DNA of 64,000 nt from Euwallacea fornicatus (GCF_040115645.1 NW_027096036.1:124001-188000); one strand, 5' to 3'; positions 26,577 through 41,500 are shown, counted from the first letter of the stretch. The notes: generated from the letters alone by a model not told the origin. Numbers and translations are program-made.

Positions 26577-27104
26577 CAACTTGTGTGACTTTTCAAACTT
26601 TGAAGCTCGATAACTTCGGCAAATGAGCACCAAATTCCTTAAACAAAGTGTCAAATTAATCAGCTCGACGAGATCTTTAACATGACACAACACATCAGAA
26701 TTGCATCTTGTTGAACTTCCAAGAGAAATAGTACTTTATGTGCTCAAACACACAACTTGTGTGACTTTTCAAACTTTGAAACTCGATAACTTCGGCAAAT
26801 GAGCACCAAATTCCTTAAACAAAGTGTCAGATTAATCAGCTCGACGAGATTTTGAAGATGTCACAACACATCAGAATTGCATCTTGTTGAACTTCCAAGA
26901 AAAATAGTACTTTATGTGCTCAAACACGCAACTTTTTTGACTTTTCAAAATTTGAAACTCGATAACTTCGGCAAATGAGCACCAAATTTGTTAAACAAAG
27001 TGTCAAATTAATCAGCTCGACGAGATCTTTAACATGACACAACACATCAGAATTGCATCTTGTTGAACTTCCAAGAAAAATAGTACTTTATGTGCTCAAA
27101 CACG
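26577..27104 (+). repeat. 3-monomer spacer between the 29-mer copies
   Basis: Monomers 152-154 read s4'u k4v f8u. Monomer 152 has a private 149G at 26,725 and combines 52C, CC and 78A. Monomer 154 combines an f left module with middle 8, a pairing I saw only here. These monomers are where the match between the two 26-monomer copies begins and ends, so they probably contain recombination joints. Confidence 0.7.
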
Positions 27105-30100
27105 CAATTTTTGTGACTTTTCAAAATTTGAAACTCGATAACTTCGGCAAATGTGGACCAAATTTGTTAAACAAAGTGTCAAATTAATCAGCTCGACGAG
27201 ATCTTTAACATGACACAACACATCAGAATTGCATCTTGTTGAACTTCCAAGAAAAATAGTACTTTATGTGCTCAAACACACAACTTTTGTGACTTTTCAA
27301 ACTTTGAAACTCGATAACTTCGGCAAATGAGCACCAAATTCCTTAAACAAAGTGTCAGATTAATCAGCTCGACGAGATCTTTAACATGACACAACACATC
27401 AGAATTGCATCTTGTTGAACTTCCAAGACAAATAGTACTTTATGTGCTCAAACACACAACTTGTGTGACTTTTCAAATTTTGAAGCTCGATAACATCGGC
27501 AAATGAGGACCAAATTTGTTAAACAAAGTGTGAAATTAATCAGCTCGACGAGATCTTTAACATGACACAACACATCAGAATTGCATCTTGTTGAACTTCC
27601 AAGACAAATAGTACTTTATGTGCTCAAACACACAACTTGTGTGACTTTTCAAATTTTGAAGCTCGATAACATCGGCAAATGAGGACCAAATTTGTTAAAC
27701 AAAGTGTGAAATTAATCAGCTCGACGAGATCTTTAACATGACACAACACATCAGAATTGCATCTTGTTGAACTTCCAAGAAAAATAGTACTTTATGTGCT
27801 CAAACACGCAACTTTTGTGACTTTTCAAAATTTGAAACTCGATAACTTCGGCAAATGAGGACCAAATTTGTTAAACAAAGTGTGAAATTAATCAGCTCGA
27901 CGAGATTTTAAAGATGTCACAACACATCAGAATTGCATCTTGTTGAACTTCCAAGAAAAATAGTACTTTATGTGCTCAAACACGCAACTTTTGTGACTTT
28001 TCAAAATTTGAAACTCGATAACTTCGGCAAATGAGGACCAAATTTGTTAAACAAAGTGTGAAATTAATCAGCTCGACGAGATTTTAAAGATGACACAACA
28101 CATCAGAATTGCATCTTGTTGAACTTCCAAGAAAAATAGTACTTTATGTGCTCAAACACGCAACTTTTGTGACTTTTCAAAATTTGAAACTCGATAACTT
28201 CGGCAAATGAGGACCAAATTTGTTAAACAAAGTGTCAGATTAATCAGCTCGACGAGATCTTTAACATGACACAACACATCAGAATTGCATCTTGTTGAAC
28301 TTCCAAGAAAAATAGTACTTTATGTGCTCAAACACGCAACTTTTTTGACTTTTCAAACTTTGAAGCTCGATAACTTCGGCAAATGAGGACCAAATTTGTT
28401 AAACGAAGTGTCAGATTAATCAGCTCGACGAGATCTTTAACATGACACAACACATCAGAATTGCATCTTGTTGAACTTCCAAGAAAAATAGTACTTTATG
28501 TGCTCAAACACGCAACTTTTGTGACTTTTCAAAATTTGAAACTCGATAACTTCGGCAAATGAGGACCAAATTTGTTAAACAAAGTGTGAAATTAATCAGC
28601 TCGACGAGATTTTAAAGATGACACAACACATCAGAATTGCATCTTGTTGAACTTCCAAGAAAAATAGTACTTTATGTGCTCAAACACGCAACTTTTGTGA
28701 CTTTTCAAAATTTGAAACTCGATAACTTCGGCAAATGAGGACCAAATTTGTTAAACAAAGTGTCAGATTAATCAGCTCGACGAGATCTTTAACATGACAC
28801 AACACATCAGAATTGCATCTTGTTGAACTTCCAAGAAAAATAGTACTTTATGTGCTCAAACACGCAACTTTTTTGACTTTTCAAACTTTGAAGCTCGATA
28901 ACTTCGGCAAATGAGGACCAAATTTGTTAAACGAAGTGTCAGATTAATCAGCTCGACGAGATCTTTAACATGACACAACACATCAGAATTGCATCTTGTT
29001 GAACTTCCAAGAAAAATAGTACTTTATGTGCTCAAACACGCAATTTTTGTGACTTTTCAAAATTTGAAACTCGATAACTTCGGCAAATGTGGACCAAATT
29101 TGTTAAACAAAGTGTCAAATTAATCAGCTCGACGAGATCTTTAACATGACACAACACATCAGAATTGCATCTTGTTGAACTTCCAAGAAAAATAGTACTT
29201 TATGTGCTCAAACACGCAACTTTTGTGACTTTTCAAAATTTGAAACTCGATAACTTCGGCAAATGAGTACCAAATTCCTTAAAGAAAGTGTCAAATTAAT
29301 CAGCTCGACGAGATCTTTAACATGACACAACACATCAGAATTGCATCTTGTTGAACTTCCAAGAAAAATAGTACTTTATGTGCTCAAACACACAACTTTT
29401 GTGACTTTTCAAACTTTGAAACTCGATAACTTCGGCAAATGAGCACCAAATTCCTTAAACAAAGTGTCAGATTAATCAGCTCGACGAGATCTTTAACATG
29501 ACACAACACATCAGAATTGCATCTTGTTGAACTTCCAAGAAAAATAGTACTTTATGTGCTCAAACACGCAACTTTTTTGACTTTTCAAACTTTGAAGCTC
29601 GATAACTTCGGCAAATGAGGACCAAATTTGTTAAACGAAGTGTCAGATTAATCAGCTCGACGAGATCTTTAACATGACACAACACATCAGAATTGCATCT
29701 TGTTGAACTTCCAAGAAAAATAGTACTTTATGTGCTCAAACACGCAACTTTTTTGACTTTTCAAAATTTGAAACTCGATAACTTCGGCAAATGAGGACCA
29801 AATTTGTTAAACAGAGTGTCAAATTAATCAGCTCGACGAGATTTTGAAGATGTCACAACACATCAGAATTGCATCTTGTTGAACTTCCAAGAAAAATAGT
29901 ACTTTATGTGCTCAAACACGCAATTTTTGTGACTTTTCAAAATTTGAAACTCGATAACTTCGGCAAATGTGGACCAAATTTGTTAAACAAAGTGTCAAAT
30001 TAATCAGCTCGACGAGATCTTTAACATGACACAACACATCAGAATTGCATCTTGTTGAACTTCCAAGAAAAATAGTACTTTATGTGCTCAAACACGCAAC

Positions 30101-31680
30101 TTTTGTGACTTTTCAAAATTTGAAACTCGATAACTTCGGCAAATGAGTACCAAATTCCTTAAAGAAAGTGTCAAATTAATCAGCTCGACGAGATCTTTAA
30201 CATGACACAACACATCAGAATTGCATCTTGTTGAACTTCCAAGAAAAATAGTACTTTATGTGCTCAAACACGCAACTTTTGTGACTTTTCAAAATTTGAA
30301 ACTCGATAACTTCGGCAAATGAGGACCAAATTTGTTAAACAGAGTGTCAAATTAATCAGCTCGACGAGATTTTGAAGATGTCACAACACATCAGAATTGC
30401 ATCTTGTTGAACTTCCAAGAAAAATAGTACTTTATGTGCTCAAACACGCAATTTTTGTGACTTTTCAAAATTTGAAACTCGATAACTTCGGCAAATGTGG
30501 ACCAAATTTGTTAAACAAAGTGTCAAATTAATCAGCTCGACGAGATCTTTAACATGACACAACACATCAGAATTGCATCTTGTTGAACTTCCAAGAAAAA
30601 TAGTACTTTATGTGCTCAAACACACAACTTTTGTGACTTTTCAAACTTTGAAACTCGATAACTTCGGCAAATGAGCACCAAAGTCCTTAAACAAAGTGTC
30701 AGGTTAATCAGCTCGACGAGATCTTTAACATGACACAACACATCAGAATTGCATCTTGTTGAACTTCCAAGACAAATAGTACTTTATGTGCTCAAACACA
30801 CAACTTGTGTGACTTTTCAAATTTTGAAGCTCGATAACATCGGCAAATGAGGACCAAATTTGTTAAACAAAGTGTGAAATTAATCAGCTCGACGAGATCT
30901 TTAACATGACACAACACATCAGAATTGCATCTTGTTGAACTTCCAAGAAAAATAGTACTTTATGTGCTCAAACACACAACTTGTGTGACTTTTCAAACTT
31001 TGAAGCTCGATAACTTCGGCAAATGAGGACCAAATTCCTTAAACAAAGTGTCAGATTAATCAGCTCGACGAGATCTTTAACATGACACAACACATCAGAA
31101 TTGCATCTTGTTGAACTTCCAAGACAAATAGTACTTTATGTGCTCAAACACACAACTTGTGTGACTTTTCAAATTTTGAAGCTCGATAACATCGGCAAAT
31201 GAGGACCAAATTTGTTAAACAAAGTGTGAAATTAATCAGCTCGACGAGATTTTAAAGATGTCACAACACATCAGAATTGCATCTTGTTGAACTTCCAAGA
31301 AAAATAGTACTTTATGTGCTCAAACACACAACTTGTGTGACTTTTCAAACTTTGAAGCTCGATAACTTCGGCAAATGAGGACCAAATTCCTTAAACAAAG
31401 TGTCAGATTAATCAGCTCGACGAGATCTTTAACATGACCCAACACATCATGCTTGCATCTTGTTGAACTTCCAAGAAAAATAGTACTTTATGTGCTCAAA
31501 CACGCAACTTTTGTGACTTTTCAAAATTTGAAACTCGATAACTTCGGCAAATGAGGACCAAATTTGTTAAACAGAGTGTCAAATTAATCAGCTCAACGAG
31601 ATTTTGAAGATGTCACAACACATCAGAATTGCATCTTGTTGAACTTCCAAGAAAAATAGTACTTTATGTGCTCAAACACA
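27105..31680 (+). repeat. 29-monomer-period segmental duplication, copy 2 (26 monomers)
   Basis: Monomers 155-180 match monomers 126-151 class for class. They include the doubled triplet at 27,985-29,040 and the d4uc with AAAGTCC at 30,677. The match fades in monomer 181 (s4w) against monomer 152 (s4'u), where the left halves agree and the right halves differ. It is immediately followed by the third copy of the 30/32-monomer HOR, with which its last three monomers overlap. Confidence 0.9.
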
Positions 31681-34600
31681 CAACTTGTGTGACTTTTCAA
31701 ACTTTGAAGCTCGATAACTTCGGCAAATGAGCACCAAATTCCTTAAACAAAGTGTCAGATTAATCAGCTCGACGAGATCTTTAACATGACCCAACACATC
31801 ATGCTTGCATCTTGTTGAACTTCCAAGAAAAATAGTACTTTATGTGCTCAAACACGCAACTTTTTTGACTTTTCAAACTTTGAAGCTCGATAACTTCGGC
31901 AAATGAGGACCAAATTTGTTAAACGAAGTGTCAGATTAATCAGCTCGACGAGATCTTTAACATGACACAACACATCAGAATTGCATCTTGTTGAACTTCC
32001 AAGAAAAATAGTACTTTATGTGCTCAAACACGCAATTTTTGTGACTTTTCAAAATTTGAAACTCGATAACTTCGGCAAATGTGGACCAAATTTGTTAAAC
32101 AAAGTGTCAAATTAATCAGCTCGACGAGATCTTTAACATGACACAACACATCAGAATTGCATCTTGTTGAACTTCCAAGAAAAATAGTACTTTATGTGCT
32201 CAAACACACAACTTGTGTGACTTTTCAAACTTTGAAGCTCGATAACTTCGGCAAATGAGCACCAAATTTGTTAAACAAAGTGTCAAATTAATCAGCTCGA
32301 CGAGATCTTTAACATGACACAACACATCAGAATTGCATCTTGTTGAACTTCCAAGAAAAATAGTACTTTATGTGCTCAAACACGCAATTTTTGTGACTTT
32401 TCAAAATTTGAAACTCGATAACTTCGGCAAATGTGGACCAAATTTGTTAAACAAAGTGTCAAATTAATCAGCTCGACGAGATCTTTAACATGACACAACA
32501 CATCAGAATTGCATCTTGTTGAACTTCCAAGAAAAATAGTACTTTATGTGCTCAAACACACAACTTTTGTGACTTTTCAAACTTTGAAACTCGATAACTT
32601 CGGCAAATGAGCACCAAATTCCTTAAACAAAGTGTCAGATTAATCAGCTCGACGAGATCTTTAACATGACACAACACATCAGAATTGCATCTTGTTGAAC
32701 TTCCAAGAAAAATAGTACTTTATGTGCTCAAACACGCAACTTTTGTGACTTTTCAAAATTTGAAACTCGATAACTTCGGCAAATGAGGACCAAATTTGTT
32801 AAACAGAGTGTCAAATTAATCAGCTCAACGAGATTTTGAAGATGTCACAACACATCAGAATTGCATCTTGTTGAACTTCCAAGACAAATAGTACTTTATG
32901 TACTCAAACACACAACTTGTGTGACTTTTCAAATTTTGAAGCTCGATAACATCGGCAAATGAGGACCAAATTTGTTAAACAAAGTGTGAAATTAATCAGC
33001 TCGACGAGATCTTTAACATGACACAACACATCAGAATTGCATCTTGTTGAACTTCCAAGAAAAATAGTACTTTATGTGCTCAAACACGCAACTTTTGTGA
33101 CTTTTCAAAATTTGAAACTCGATAACTTCGGCAAATGAGGACCAAATTTGTTAAACAGAGTGTCAAATTAATCAGCTCAACGAGATTTTGAAGATGTCAC
33201 AACACATCAGAATTGCATCTTGTTGAACTTCCAAGACAAATAGTACTTTATGTGCTCAAACACACAACTTGTGTGACTTTTCAAATTTTGAAGCTCGATA
33301 ACATCGGCAAATGAGGACCACATTTGTTAAACAAAGTGTGAAATTAATCAGCTCGACGAGATTTTAAAGATGTCACAACACATCAGAATTGCATCTTGTT
33401 GAACTTCCAAGAAAAATAGTACTTTATGTGCTCAAACACACAACTTGTGTGACTTTTCAAACTTTGAAGCTCGATAACTTCGGCAAATGAGGACCAAATT
33501 CCTTAAACAAAGTGTCAGATTAATCAGCTCGACGAGATCTTTAACATGACCCAACACATCATGCTTGCATCTTGTTGAACTTCCAAGAAAAATAGTACTT
33601 TATGTGCTCAAACACGCAACTTTTGTGACTTTTCAAAATTTGAAACTCGATAACTTCGGGAAATGAGGACCAAATTTGTTAAACGAAGTGTCAAATTAAT
33701 CAGCTCGACGAGATTTTAAAGATGTCACAACACATCAGAATTGCATCTTGTTGAACTTCCAAGAAAAATAGTACTTTATGTGCTCAAACACGCAACTTTT
33801 GTGACTTTTCAAAATTTGAAACTCGATAACTTCGGGAAATGAGGACCAAATTTGTTAAACGAAGTGTCAAATTAATCAGCTCGACGAGATTTTGAAGATG
33901 TCACAACACATCAGAATTGCATCTTGTTGAACTTCCAAGAAAAATAGTACTTTATGTGCTCAAACACGCAATTTTTGTGACTTTTCAAAATTTGAAACTC
34001 GATAACTTCGGCAAATGTGGACCAAATTTGTTAAACAAAGTGTCAAATTAATCAGCTCGACGAGATCTTTAACATGACACAACACATCAGAATTGCATCT
34101 TGTTGAACTTCCAAGAAAAATAGTACTTTATGTGCTCAAACACACAACTTTTGTGACTTTTCAAACTTTGAAACTCGATAACTTCGGCAAATGAGCACCA
34201 AATTCCTTAAACAAAGTGTCAGATTAATCAGCTCGACGAGATCTTTAACATGACCCAACACATCATGCTTGCATCTTGTTGAACTTCCAAGAAAAATAGT
34301 ACTTTATGTGCTCAAACACACAACTTGTGTGACTTTTCAAACTTTGAAGCTCGATAACTTCGGCAAATGAGCACCAAATTTGTTAAACAAAGTGTCAAAT
34401 TAATCAGCTCGACGAGATCTTTAACATGACACAACACATCAGAATTGCATCTTGTTGAACTTCCAAGAAAAATAGTACTTTATGTGCTCAAACACGCAAT
34501 TTTTGTGACTTTTCAAAATTTGAAACTCGATAACTTCGGCAAATGTGGACCAAATTTGTTAAACAAAGTGTCAAATTAATCAGCTCGACGAGATCTTTAA

Positions 34601-35728
34601 CATGACACAACACATCAGAATTGCATCTTGTTGAACTTCCAAGAAAAATAGTACTTTATGTGCTCAAACACACAACTTTTGTGACTTTTCAAACTTTGAA
34701 ACTCGATAACTTCGGCAAATGAGCACCAAATTCCTTAAACAAAGTGTCAGATTAATCAGCTCGACGAGATCTTTAACATGACACAACACATCAGAATTGC
34801 ATCTTGTTGAACTTCCAAGACAAATAGTACTTTATGTGCTCAAACACACAACTTGTGTGACTTTTCAAATTTTGAAGCTCGATAACATCGGCAAATGAGG
34901 ACCAAATTTGTTAAACAAAGTGTGAAATTAATCAGCTCGACGAGATCTTTAACATGACACAACACATCAGAATTGCATCTTGTTGAACTTCCAAGACAAA
35001 TAGTACTTTATGTGCTCAAACACACAACTTGTGTGACTTTTCAAATTTTGAAGCTCGATAACATCGGCAAATGAGGACCAAATTTGTTAAACAAAGTGTG
35101 AAATTAATCAGCTCGACGAGATCTTTAACATGACACAACACATCAGAATTGCATCTTGTTGAACTTCCAAGAAAAATAGTACTTTATGTGCTCAAACACG
35201 CAACTTTTGTGACTTTTCAAAATTTGAAACTCGATAACATCGGCAAATGAGGACCAAATTTGTTAAACAAAGTGTGAAATTAATCAGCTCGACGAGATTT
35301 TAAAGATGTCACAACACATCAGAATTGCATCTTGTTGAACTTCCAAGAAAAATAGTACTTTATGTGCTCAAACACACAACTTGTGTGACTTTTCAAAATT
35401 TGAAACTCGATAACTTCGGCAAATGAGGACCAAATTTGTTAAACAAAGTGTCAGATTAATCAGCTCGACGAGATCTTTAACATGACACAACACATCAGAA
35501 TTGCATCTTGTTGAACTTCCAAGAAAAATAGTACTTTATGTGCTCAAACACGCAACTTTTTTGACTTTTCAAACTTTGAAGCTCGATAACTTCGGCAAAT
35601 GAGGACCAAATTTGTTAAACGAAGTGTCAGATTAATCAGCTCGACGAGATCTTTAACATGACACAACACATCAGAATTGCATCTTGTTGAACTTCCAAGA
35701 AAAATAGTACTTTATGTGCTCAAACACG
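31153..35728 (+). repeat. 30/32-monomer higher-order repeat, copy 3, shortened to 26 monomers
   Basis: Monomers 178-203: r5x s6w a2v* s4w h9u t3u s8u t3u d4u a2v*c r5u a2v*c r5x s6w a7x a7v t3u d4w s8u t3u d4uc r5uc r5u a5x k'10u h9u. Against copy 2 it lacks h7u-a5x after a2v*, three monomers' worth at a hybrid d4w (34,145-34,320), and one monomer near the end, where a5x' and a10u are replaced by k'10u. It keeps the rare markers 166A (32,902), ACCACATTT and 44G twice. All length changes are whole monomers. Confidence 0.85.
34145..34320 (+). repeat. Hybrid monomer d4w marking an in-register deletion
   Basis: Monomer 195 has the left and middle of a d4uc monomer and the right end (111C and 122-124 TGC) of an s6w monomer. 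In copy 2 of the HOR the corresponding run is d4uc s6w k4y s6w (monomers 121-124). Joining the left of 121 to the right of 124 gives this hybrid and removes three monomers. The joint lies between monomer positions 78 and 111. It is the only d4w I found. Confidence 0.75.
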
Positions 35729-36608
35729 CAATTTTTGTGACTTTTCAAAATTTGAAACTCGATAACTTCGGCAAATGTGGACCAAATTTGTTAAACAAAG
35801 TGTCAAATTAATCAGCTCGACGAGATCTTTAACATGACACAACACATCAGAATTGCATCTTGTTGAACTTCCAAGAAAAATAGTACTTTATGTGCTCAAA
35901 CACGCAACTTTTGTGACTTTTCAAAATTTGAAACTCGATAACTTCGGCAAATGAGTACCAAATTCCTTAAAGAAAGTGTCAAATTAATCAGTTCGACGAG
36001 ATCTTTAACATGACACAACACATCAGAATTGCATCTTGTTGAACTTCCAAGAAAAATAGTACTTTATGTGCTCAAACACACAACTTTTGTGACTTTTCAA
36101 ACTTTGAAACTCGATAACTTCGGCAAATGAGCACCAAATTCCTTAAACAAAGTGTCAGATTAATCAGCTCGACGAGATCTTTAACATGACACAACACATC
36201 AGAATTGCATCTTGTTGAACTTCCAAGAAAAATAGTACTTTATGTGCTCAAACACGCAACTTTTTTGACTTTTCAAACTTTGAAGCTCGATAACTTCGGC
36301 AAATGAGGACCAAATTTGTTAAACGAAGTGTCAGATTAATCAGCTCGACGAGATCTTTAACATGACACAACACATCAGAATTGCATCTTGTTGAACTTCC
36401 AAGAAAAATAGTACTTTATGTGCTCAAACACGCAATTTTTGTGACTTTTCAAAATTTGAAACTCGATAACTTCGGCAAATGTGGACCAAATTTGTTAAAC
36501 AAAGTGTCAAATTAATCAGCTCGACGAGATCTTTAACATGACACAACACATCAGAATTGCATCTTGTTGAACTTCCAAGAAAAATAGTACTTTATGTGCT
36601 CAAACACA
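34673..36608 (+). repeat. 11-monomer higher-order repeat, copy 1 (1,936 bp)
   Basis: Monomers 198-208: d4uc r5uc r5u a5x k'10u h9u t3u a1u d4u h9u t3u. The a5x here has 39A, borrowed from class r. The a1u carries a rare 89T (GTTCGAC) near 35,993, also present in the next copy. The unit overlaps the tail of the shortened 30/32-mer, so the 11-mer arose by amplifying that tail together with the t3u-a1u-d4u-h9u run also seen at 23,937-24,640. Confidence 0.88.
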
Positions 36609-38544
36609 CAACTTTTGTGACTTTTCAAACTTTGAAACTCGATAACTTCGGCAAATGAGCACCAAATTCCTTAAACAAAGTGTCAGATTAATCAGCTCGA
36701 CGAGATCTTTAACATGACACAACACATCAGAATTGCATCTTGTTGAACTTCCAAGACAAATAGTACTTTATGTGCTCAAACACACAACTTGTGTGACTTT
36801 TCAAATTTTGAAGCTCGATAACATCGGCAAATGAGGACCAAATTTGTTAAACAAAGTGTGAAATTAATCAGCTCGACGAGATCTTTAACATGACACAACA
36901 CATCAGAATTGCATCTTGTTGAACTTCCAAGACAAATAGTACTTTATGTGCTCAAACACACAACTTGTGTGACTTTTCAAATTTTGAAGCTCGATAACAT
37001 CGGCAAATGAGGACCAAATTTGTTAAACAAAGTGTGAAATTAATCAGCTCGACGAGATCTTTAACATGACACAACACATCAGAATTGCATCTTGTTGAAC
37101 TTCCAAGAAAAATAGTACTTTATGTGCTCAAACACGCAACTTTTGTGACTTTTCAAAATTTGAAACTCGATAACTTCGGCAAATGAGGACCAAATTTGTT
37201 AAACAAAGTGTGAAATTAATCAGCTCGACGAGATTTTAAAGATGTCACAACACATCAGAATTGCATCTTGTTGAACTTCCAAGAAAAATAGTACTTTATG
37301 TGCTCAAACACACAACTTGTGTGACTTTTCAAAATTTGAAACTCGATAACTTCGGCAAATGAGGACCAAATTTGTTAAACAGAGTGTCAAATTAATCAGC
37401 TCGACGAGATCTTTAACATGACACAACACATCAGAATTGCATCTTGTTGAACTTCCAAGAAAAATAGTACTTTATGTGCTCAAACACGCAACTTTTTTGA
37501 CTTTTCAAACTTTGAAGCTCGATAACTTCGGCAAATGAGGACCAAATTTGTTAAACGAAGTGTCAGATTAATCAGCTCGACGAGATCTTTAACATGACAC
37601 AACACATCAGAATTGCATCTTGTTGAACTTCCAAGAAAAATAGTACTTTATGTGCTCAAACACGCAATTTTTGTGACTTTTCAAAATTTGAAACTCGATA
37701 ACTTCGGCAAATGTGGACCAAATTTGTTAAACAAAGTGTCAAATTAATCAGCTCGACGAGATCTTTAACATGACACAACACATCAGAATTGCATCTTGTT
37801 GAACTTCCAAGAAAAATAGTACTTTATGTGCTCAAACACGCAACTTTTGTGACTTTTCAAAATTTGAAACTCGATAACTTCGGCAAATGAGTACCAAATT
37901 CCTTAAAGAAAGTGTCAAATTAATCAGTTCGACGAGATCTTTAACATGACACAACACATCAGAATTGCATCTTGTTGAACTTCCAAGAAAAATAGTACTT
38001 TATGTGCTCAAACACACAACTTTTGTGACTTTTCAAACTTTGAAACTCGATAACTTCGGCAAATGAGCACCAAATTCCTTAAACAAAGTGTCAGATTAAT
38101 CAGCTCGACGAGATCTTTAACATGACACAACACATCAGAATTGCATCTTGTTGAACTTCCAAGAAAAATAGTACTTTATGTGCTCAAACACGCAACTTTT
38201 TTGACTTTTCAAACTTTGAAGCTCGATAACTTCGGCAAATGAGGACCAAATTTGTTAAACGAAGTGTCAGATTAATCAGCTCGACGAGATCTTTAACATG
38301 ACACAACACATCAGAATTGCATCTTGTTGAACTTCCAAGAAAAATAGTACTTTATGTGCTCAAACACGCAATTTTTGTGACTTTTCAAAATTTGAAACTC
38401 GATAACTTCGGCAAATGTGGACCAAATTTGTTAAACAAAGTGTCAAATTAATCAGCTCGACGAGATCTTTAACATGACACAACACATCAGAATTGCATCT
38501 TGTTGAACTTCCAAGAAAAATAGTACTTTATGTGCTCAAACACA
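36609..38544 (+). repeat. 11-monomer higher-order repeat, copy 2
   Basis: Monomers 209-219: d4uc r5uc r5u a5x k'2u h9u t3u a1u d4u h9u t3u. It differs from copy 1 in the fifth monomer (k'2u against k'10u) and has 39T in a5x. It shares the 89T marker of the a1u monomer near 37,929. A partial third copy follows (monomers 220-224, 38,545-39,424) and ends in k'2v*, where the order switches. Confidence 0.88.
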
Positions 38545-41500
38545 CAACTTTTGTGACTTTTCAAACTTTGAAACTCGATAACTTCGGCAAATGAGCACCA
38601 AATTCCTTAAACAAAGTGTCAGATTAATCAGCTCGACGAGATCTTTAACATGACACAACACATCAGAATTGCATCTTGTTGAACTTCCAAGACAAATAGT
38701 ACTTTATGTGCTCAAACACACAACTTGTGTGACTTTTCAAATTTTGAAGCTCGATAACATCGGCAAATGAGGACCAAATTTGTTAAACAAAGTGTGAAAT
38801 TAATCAGCTCGACGAGATCTTTAACATGACACAACACATCAGAATTGCATCTTGTTGAACTTCCAAGACAAATAGTACTTTATGTGCTCAAACACACAAC
38901 TTGTGTGACTTTTCAAATTTTGAAGCTCGATAACATCGGCAAATGAGGACCAAATTTGTTAAACAAAGTGTGAAATTAATCAGCTCGACGAGATCTTTAA
39001 CATGACACAACACATCAGAATTGCATCTTGTTGAACTTCCAAGAAAAATAGTACTTTATGTGCTCAAACACGCAACTTTTGTGACTTTTCAAAATTTGAA
39101 ACTCGATAACTTCGGCAAATGAGGACCAAATTTGTTAAACAAAGTGTGAAATTAATCAGCTCGACGAGATTTTAAAGATGTCACAACACATCAGAATTGC
39201 ATCTTGTTGAACTTCCAAGAAAAATAGTACTTTATGTGCTCAAACACACAACTTGTGTGACTTTTCAAAATTTGAAACTCGATAACTTCGGCAAATGAGG
39301 ACCAAATTTGTTAAACAGAGTGTCAAATTAATCAGCTCAACGAGATTTTGAAGATGTCACAACACATCAGAATTGCATCTTGTTGAACTTCCAAGAAAAA
39401 TAGTACTTTATGTGCTCAAACACGCAATTTTTGTGACTTTTCAAAATTTGAAACTCGATAACTTCGGCAAATGTGGACCAAATTTGTTAAACAAAGTGTC
39501 AAATTAATCAGCTCGACGAGATCTTTAACATGACACAACACATCAGAATTGCATCTTGTTGAACTTCCAAGAAAAATAGTACTTTATGTGCTCAAACACA
39601 CAACTTTTGTGACTTTTCAAACTTTGAAACTCGATAACTTCGGCAAATGAGCACCAAATTCCTTAAACAAAGTGTCAGATTAATCAGCTCGACGAGATCT
39701 TTAACATGACACAACACATCAGAATTGCATCTTGTTGAACTTCCAAGACAAAGAGTACTTTATGTGCTCAAACACACAACTTGTGTGACTTTTCAAATTT
39801 TGAAGCTCGATAACATCGGCAAATGAGGACCAAATTTGTTAAACAAAGTGTGAAATTAATCAGCTCGACGAGATCTTTAACATGACACAACACATCAGAA
39901 TTGCATCTTGTTGAACTTCCAAGAAAAATAGTACTTTATGTGCTCAAACACACAACTTGTGTGACTTTTCAAACTTTGAAGCTCGATAACTTCGGCAAAT
40001 GAGGACCAAATTCCTTAAACAAAGTGTCAGATTAATCAGCTCGACGAGATCTTTAACATGACACAACACATCAGAATTGCATCTTGTTGAACTTCCAAGA
40101 CAAATAGTACTTTATGTGCTCAAACACACAACTTGTGTGACTTTTCAAATTTTGAAGCTCGATAACATCGGCAAATGAGGACCAAATTTGTTAAACAAAG
40201 TGTGAAATTAATCAGCTCGACGAGATTTTAAAGATGTCACAACACATCAGAATTGCATCTTGTTGAACTTCCAAGAAAAATAGTACTTTATGTGCTCAAA
40301 CACACAACTTGTGTGACTTTTCAAACTGTGAAGCTCGATAACTTCGGCAAATGAGGACCAAATTCCTTAAACAAAGTGTCAGATTAATCAGCTCGACGAG
40401 ATCTTTAACATGACCCAACACATCATGCTTGCATCTTGTTGAACTTCCAAGAAAAATAGTACTTTATGTGCTCAAACACGCAACTTTTGTGACTTTTCAA
40501 AATTTGAAACTCGATAACTTCGGCAAATGTGGACCAAATTTGTTAAACAAAGTGTCAAATTAATCAGCTCGACGAGATCTTTAACATGACACAACACATC
40601 AGAATTGCATCTTGTTGAACTTCCAAGAAAAATAGTACTTTATGTGCTCAAACACACAACTTTTGTGACTTTTCAAACTTTGAAACTCGATAACTTCGGC
40701 AAATGAGCACCAAATTCCTTAAACAAAGTGTCAGATTAATCAGCTCGACGAGATCTTTAACATGACACAACACATCAGAATTGCATCTTGTTGAACTTCC
40801 AAGAAAAATAGTACTTTATGTGCTCAAACACGCAACTTTTGTGACTTTTCAAAATTTGAAACTCGATAACTTCGGCAAATGAGTACCAAATTCCTTAAAG
40901 AAAGTGTCAAATTAATCAGCTCGACGAGATCTTTAACATGACACAACACATCAGAATTGCATCTTGTTGAACTTCCAAGAAAAATAGTACTTTATGTGCT
41001 CAAACACACAACTTTTGTGACTTTTCAAACTTTGAAACTCGATAACTTCGGCAAATGAGCACCAAATTCCTTAAACAAAGTGTCAGATTAATCAGCTCGA
41101 CGAGATCTTTAACATGACACAACACATCAGAATTGCATCTTGTTGAACTTCCAAGAAAAATAGTACTTTATGTGCTCAAACACGCAACTTTTTTGACTTT
41201 TCAAACTTTGAAGCTCGATAACTTCGGCAAATGAGGACCAAATTTGTTAAACGAAGTGTCAGATTAATCAGCTCGACGAGATCTTTAACATGACACAACA
41301 CATCAGAATTGCATCTTGTTGAACTTCCAAGAAAAATAGTACTTTATGTGCTCAAACACGCAATTTTTGTGACTTTTCAAAATTTGAAACTCGATAACTT
41401 CGGCAAATGTGGACCAAATTTGTTAAACAAAGTGTCAAATTAATCAGCTCGACGAGATCTTTAACATGACACAACACATCAGAATTGCATCTTGTTGAAC

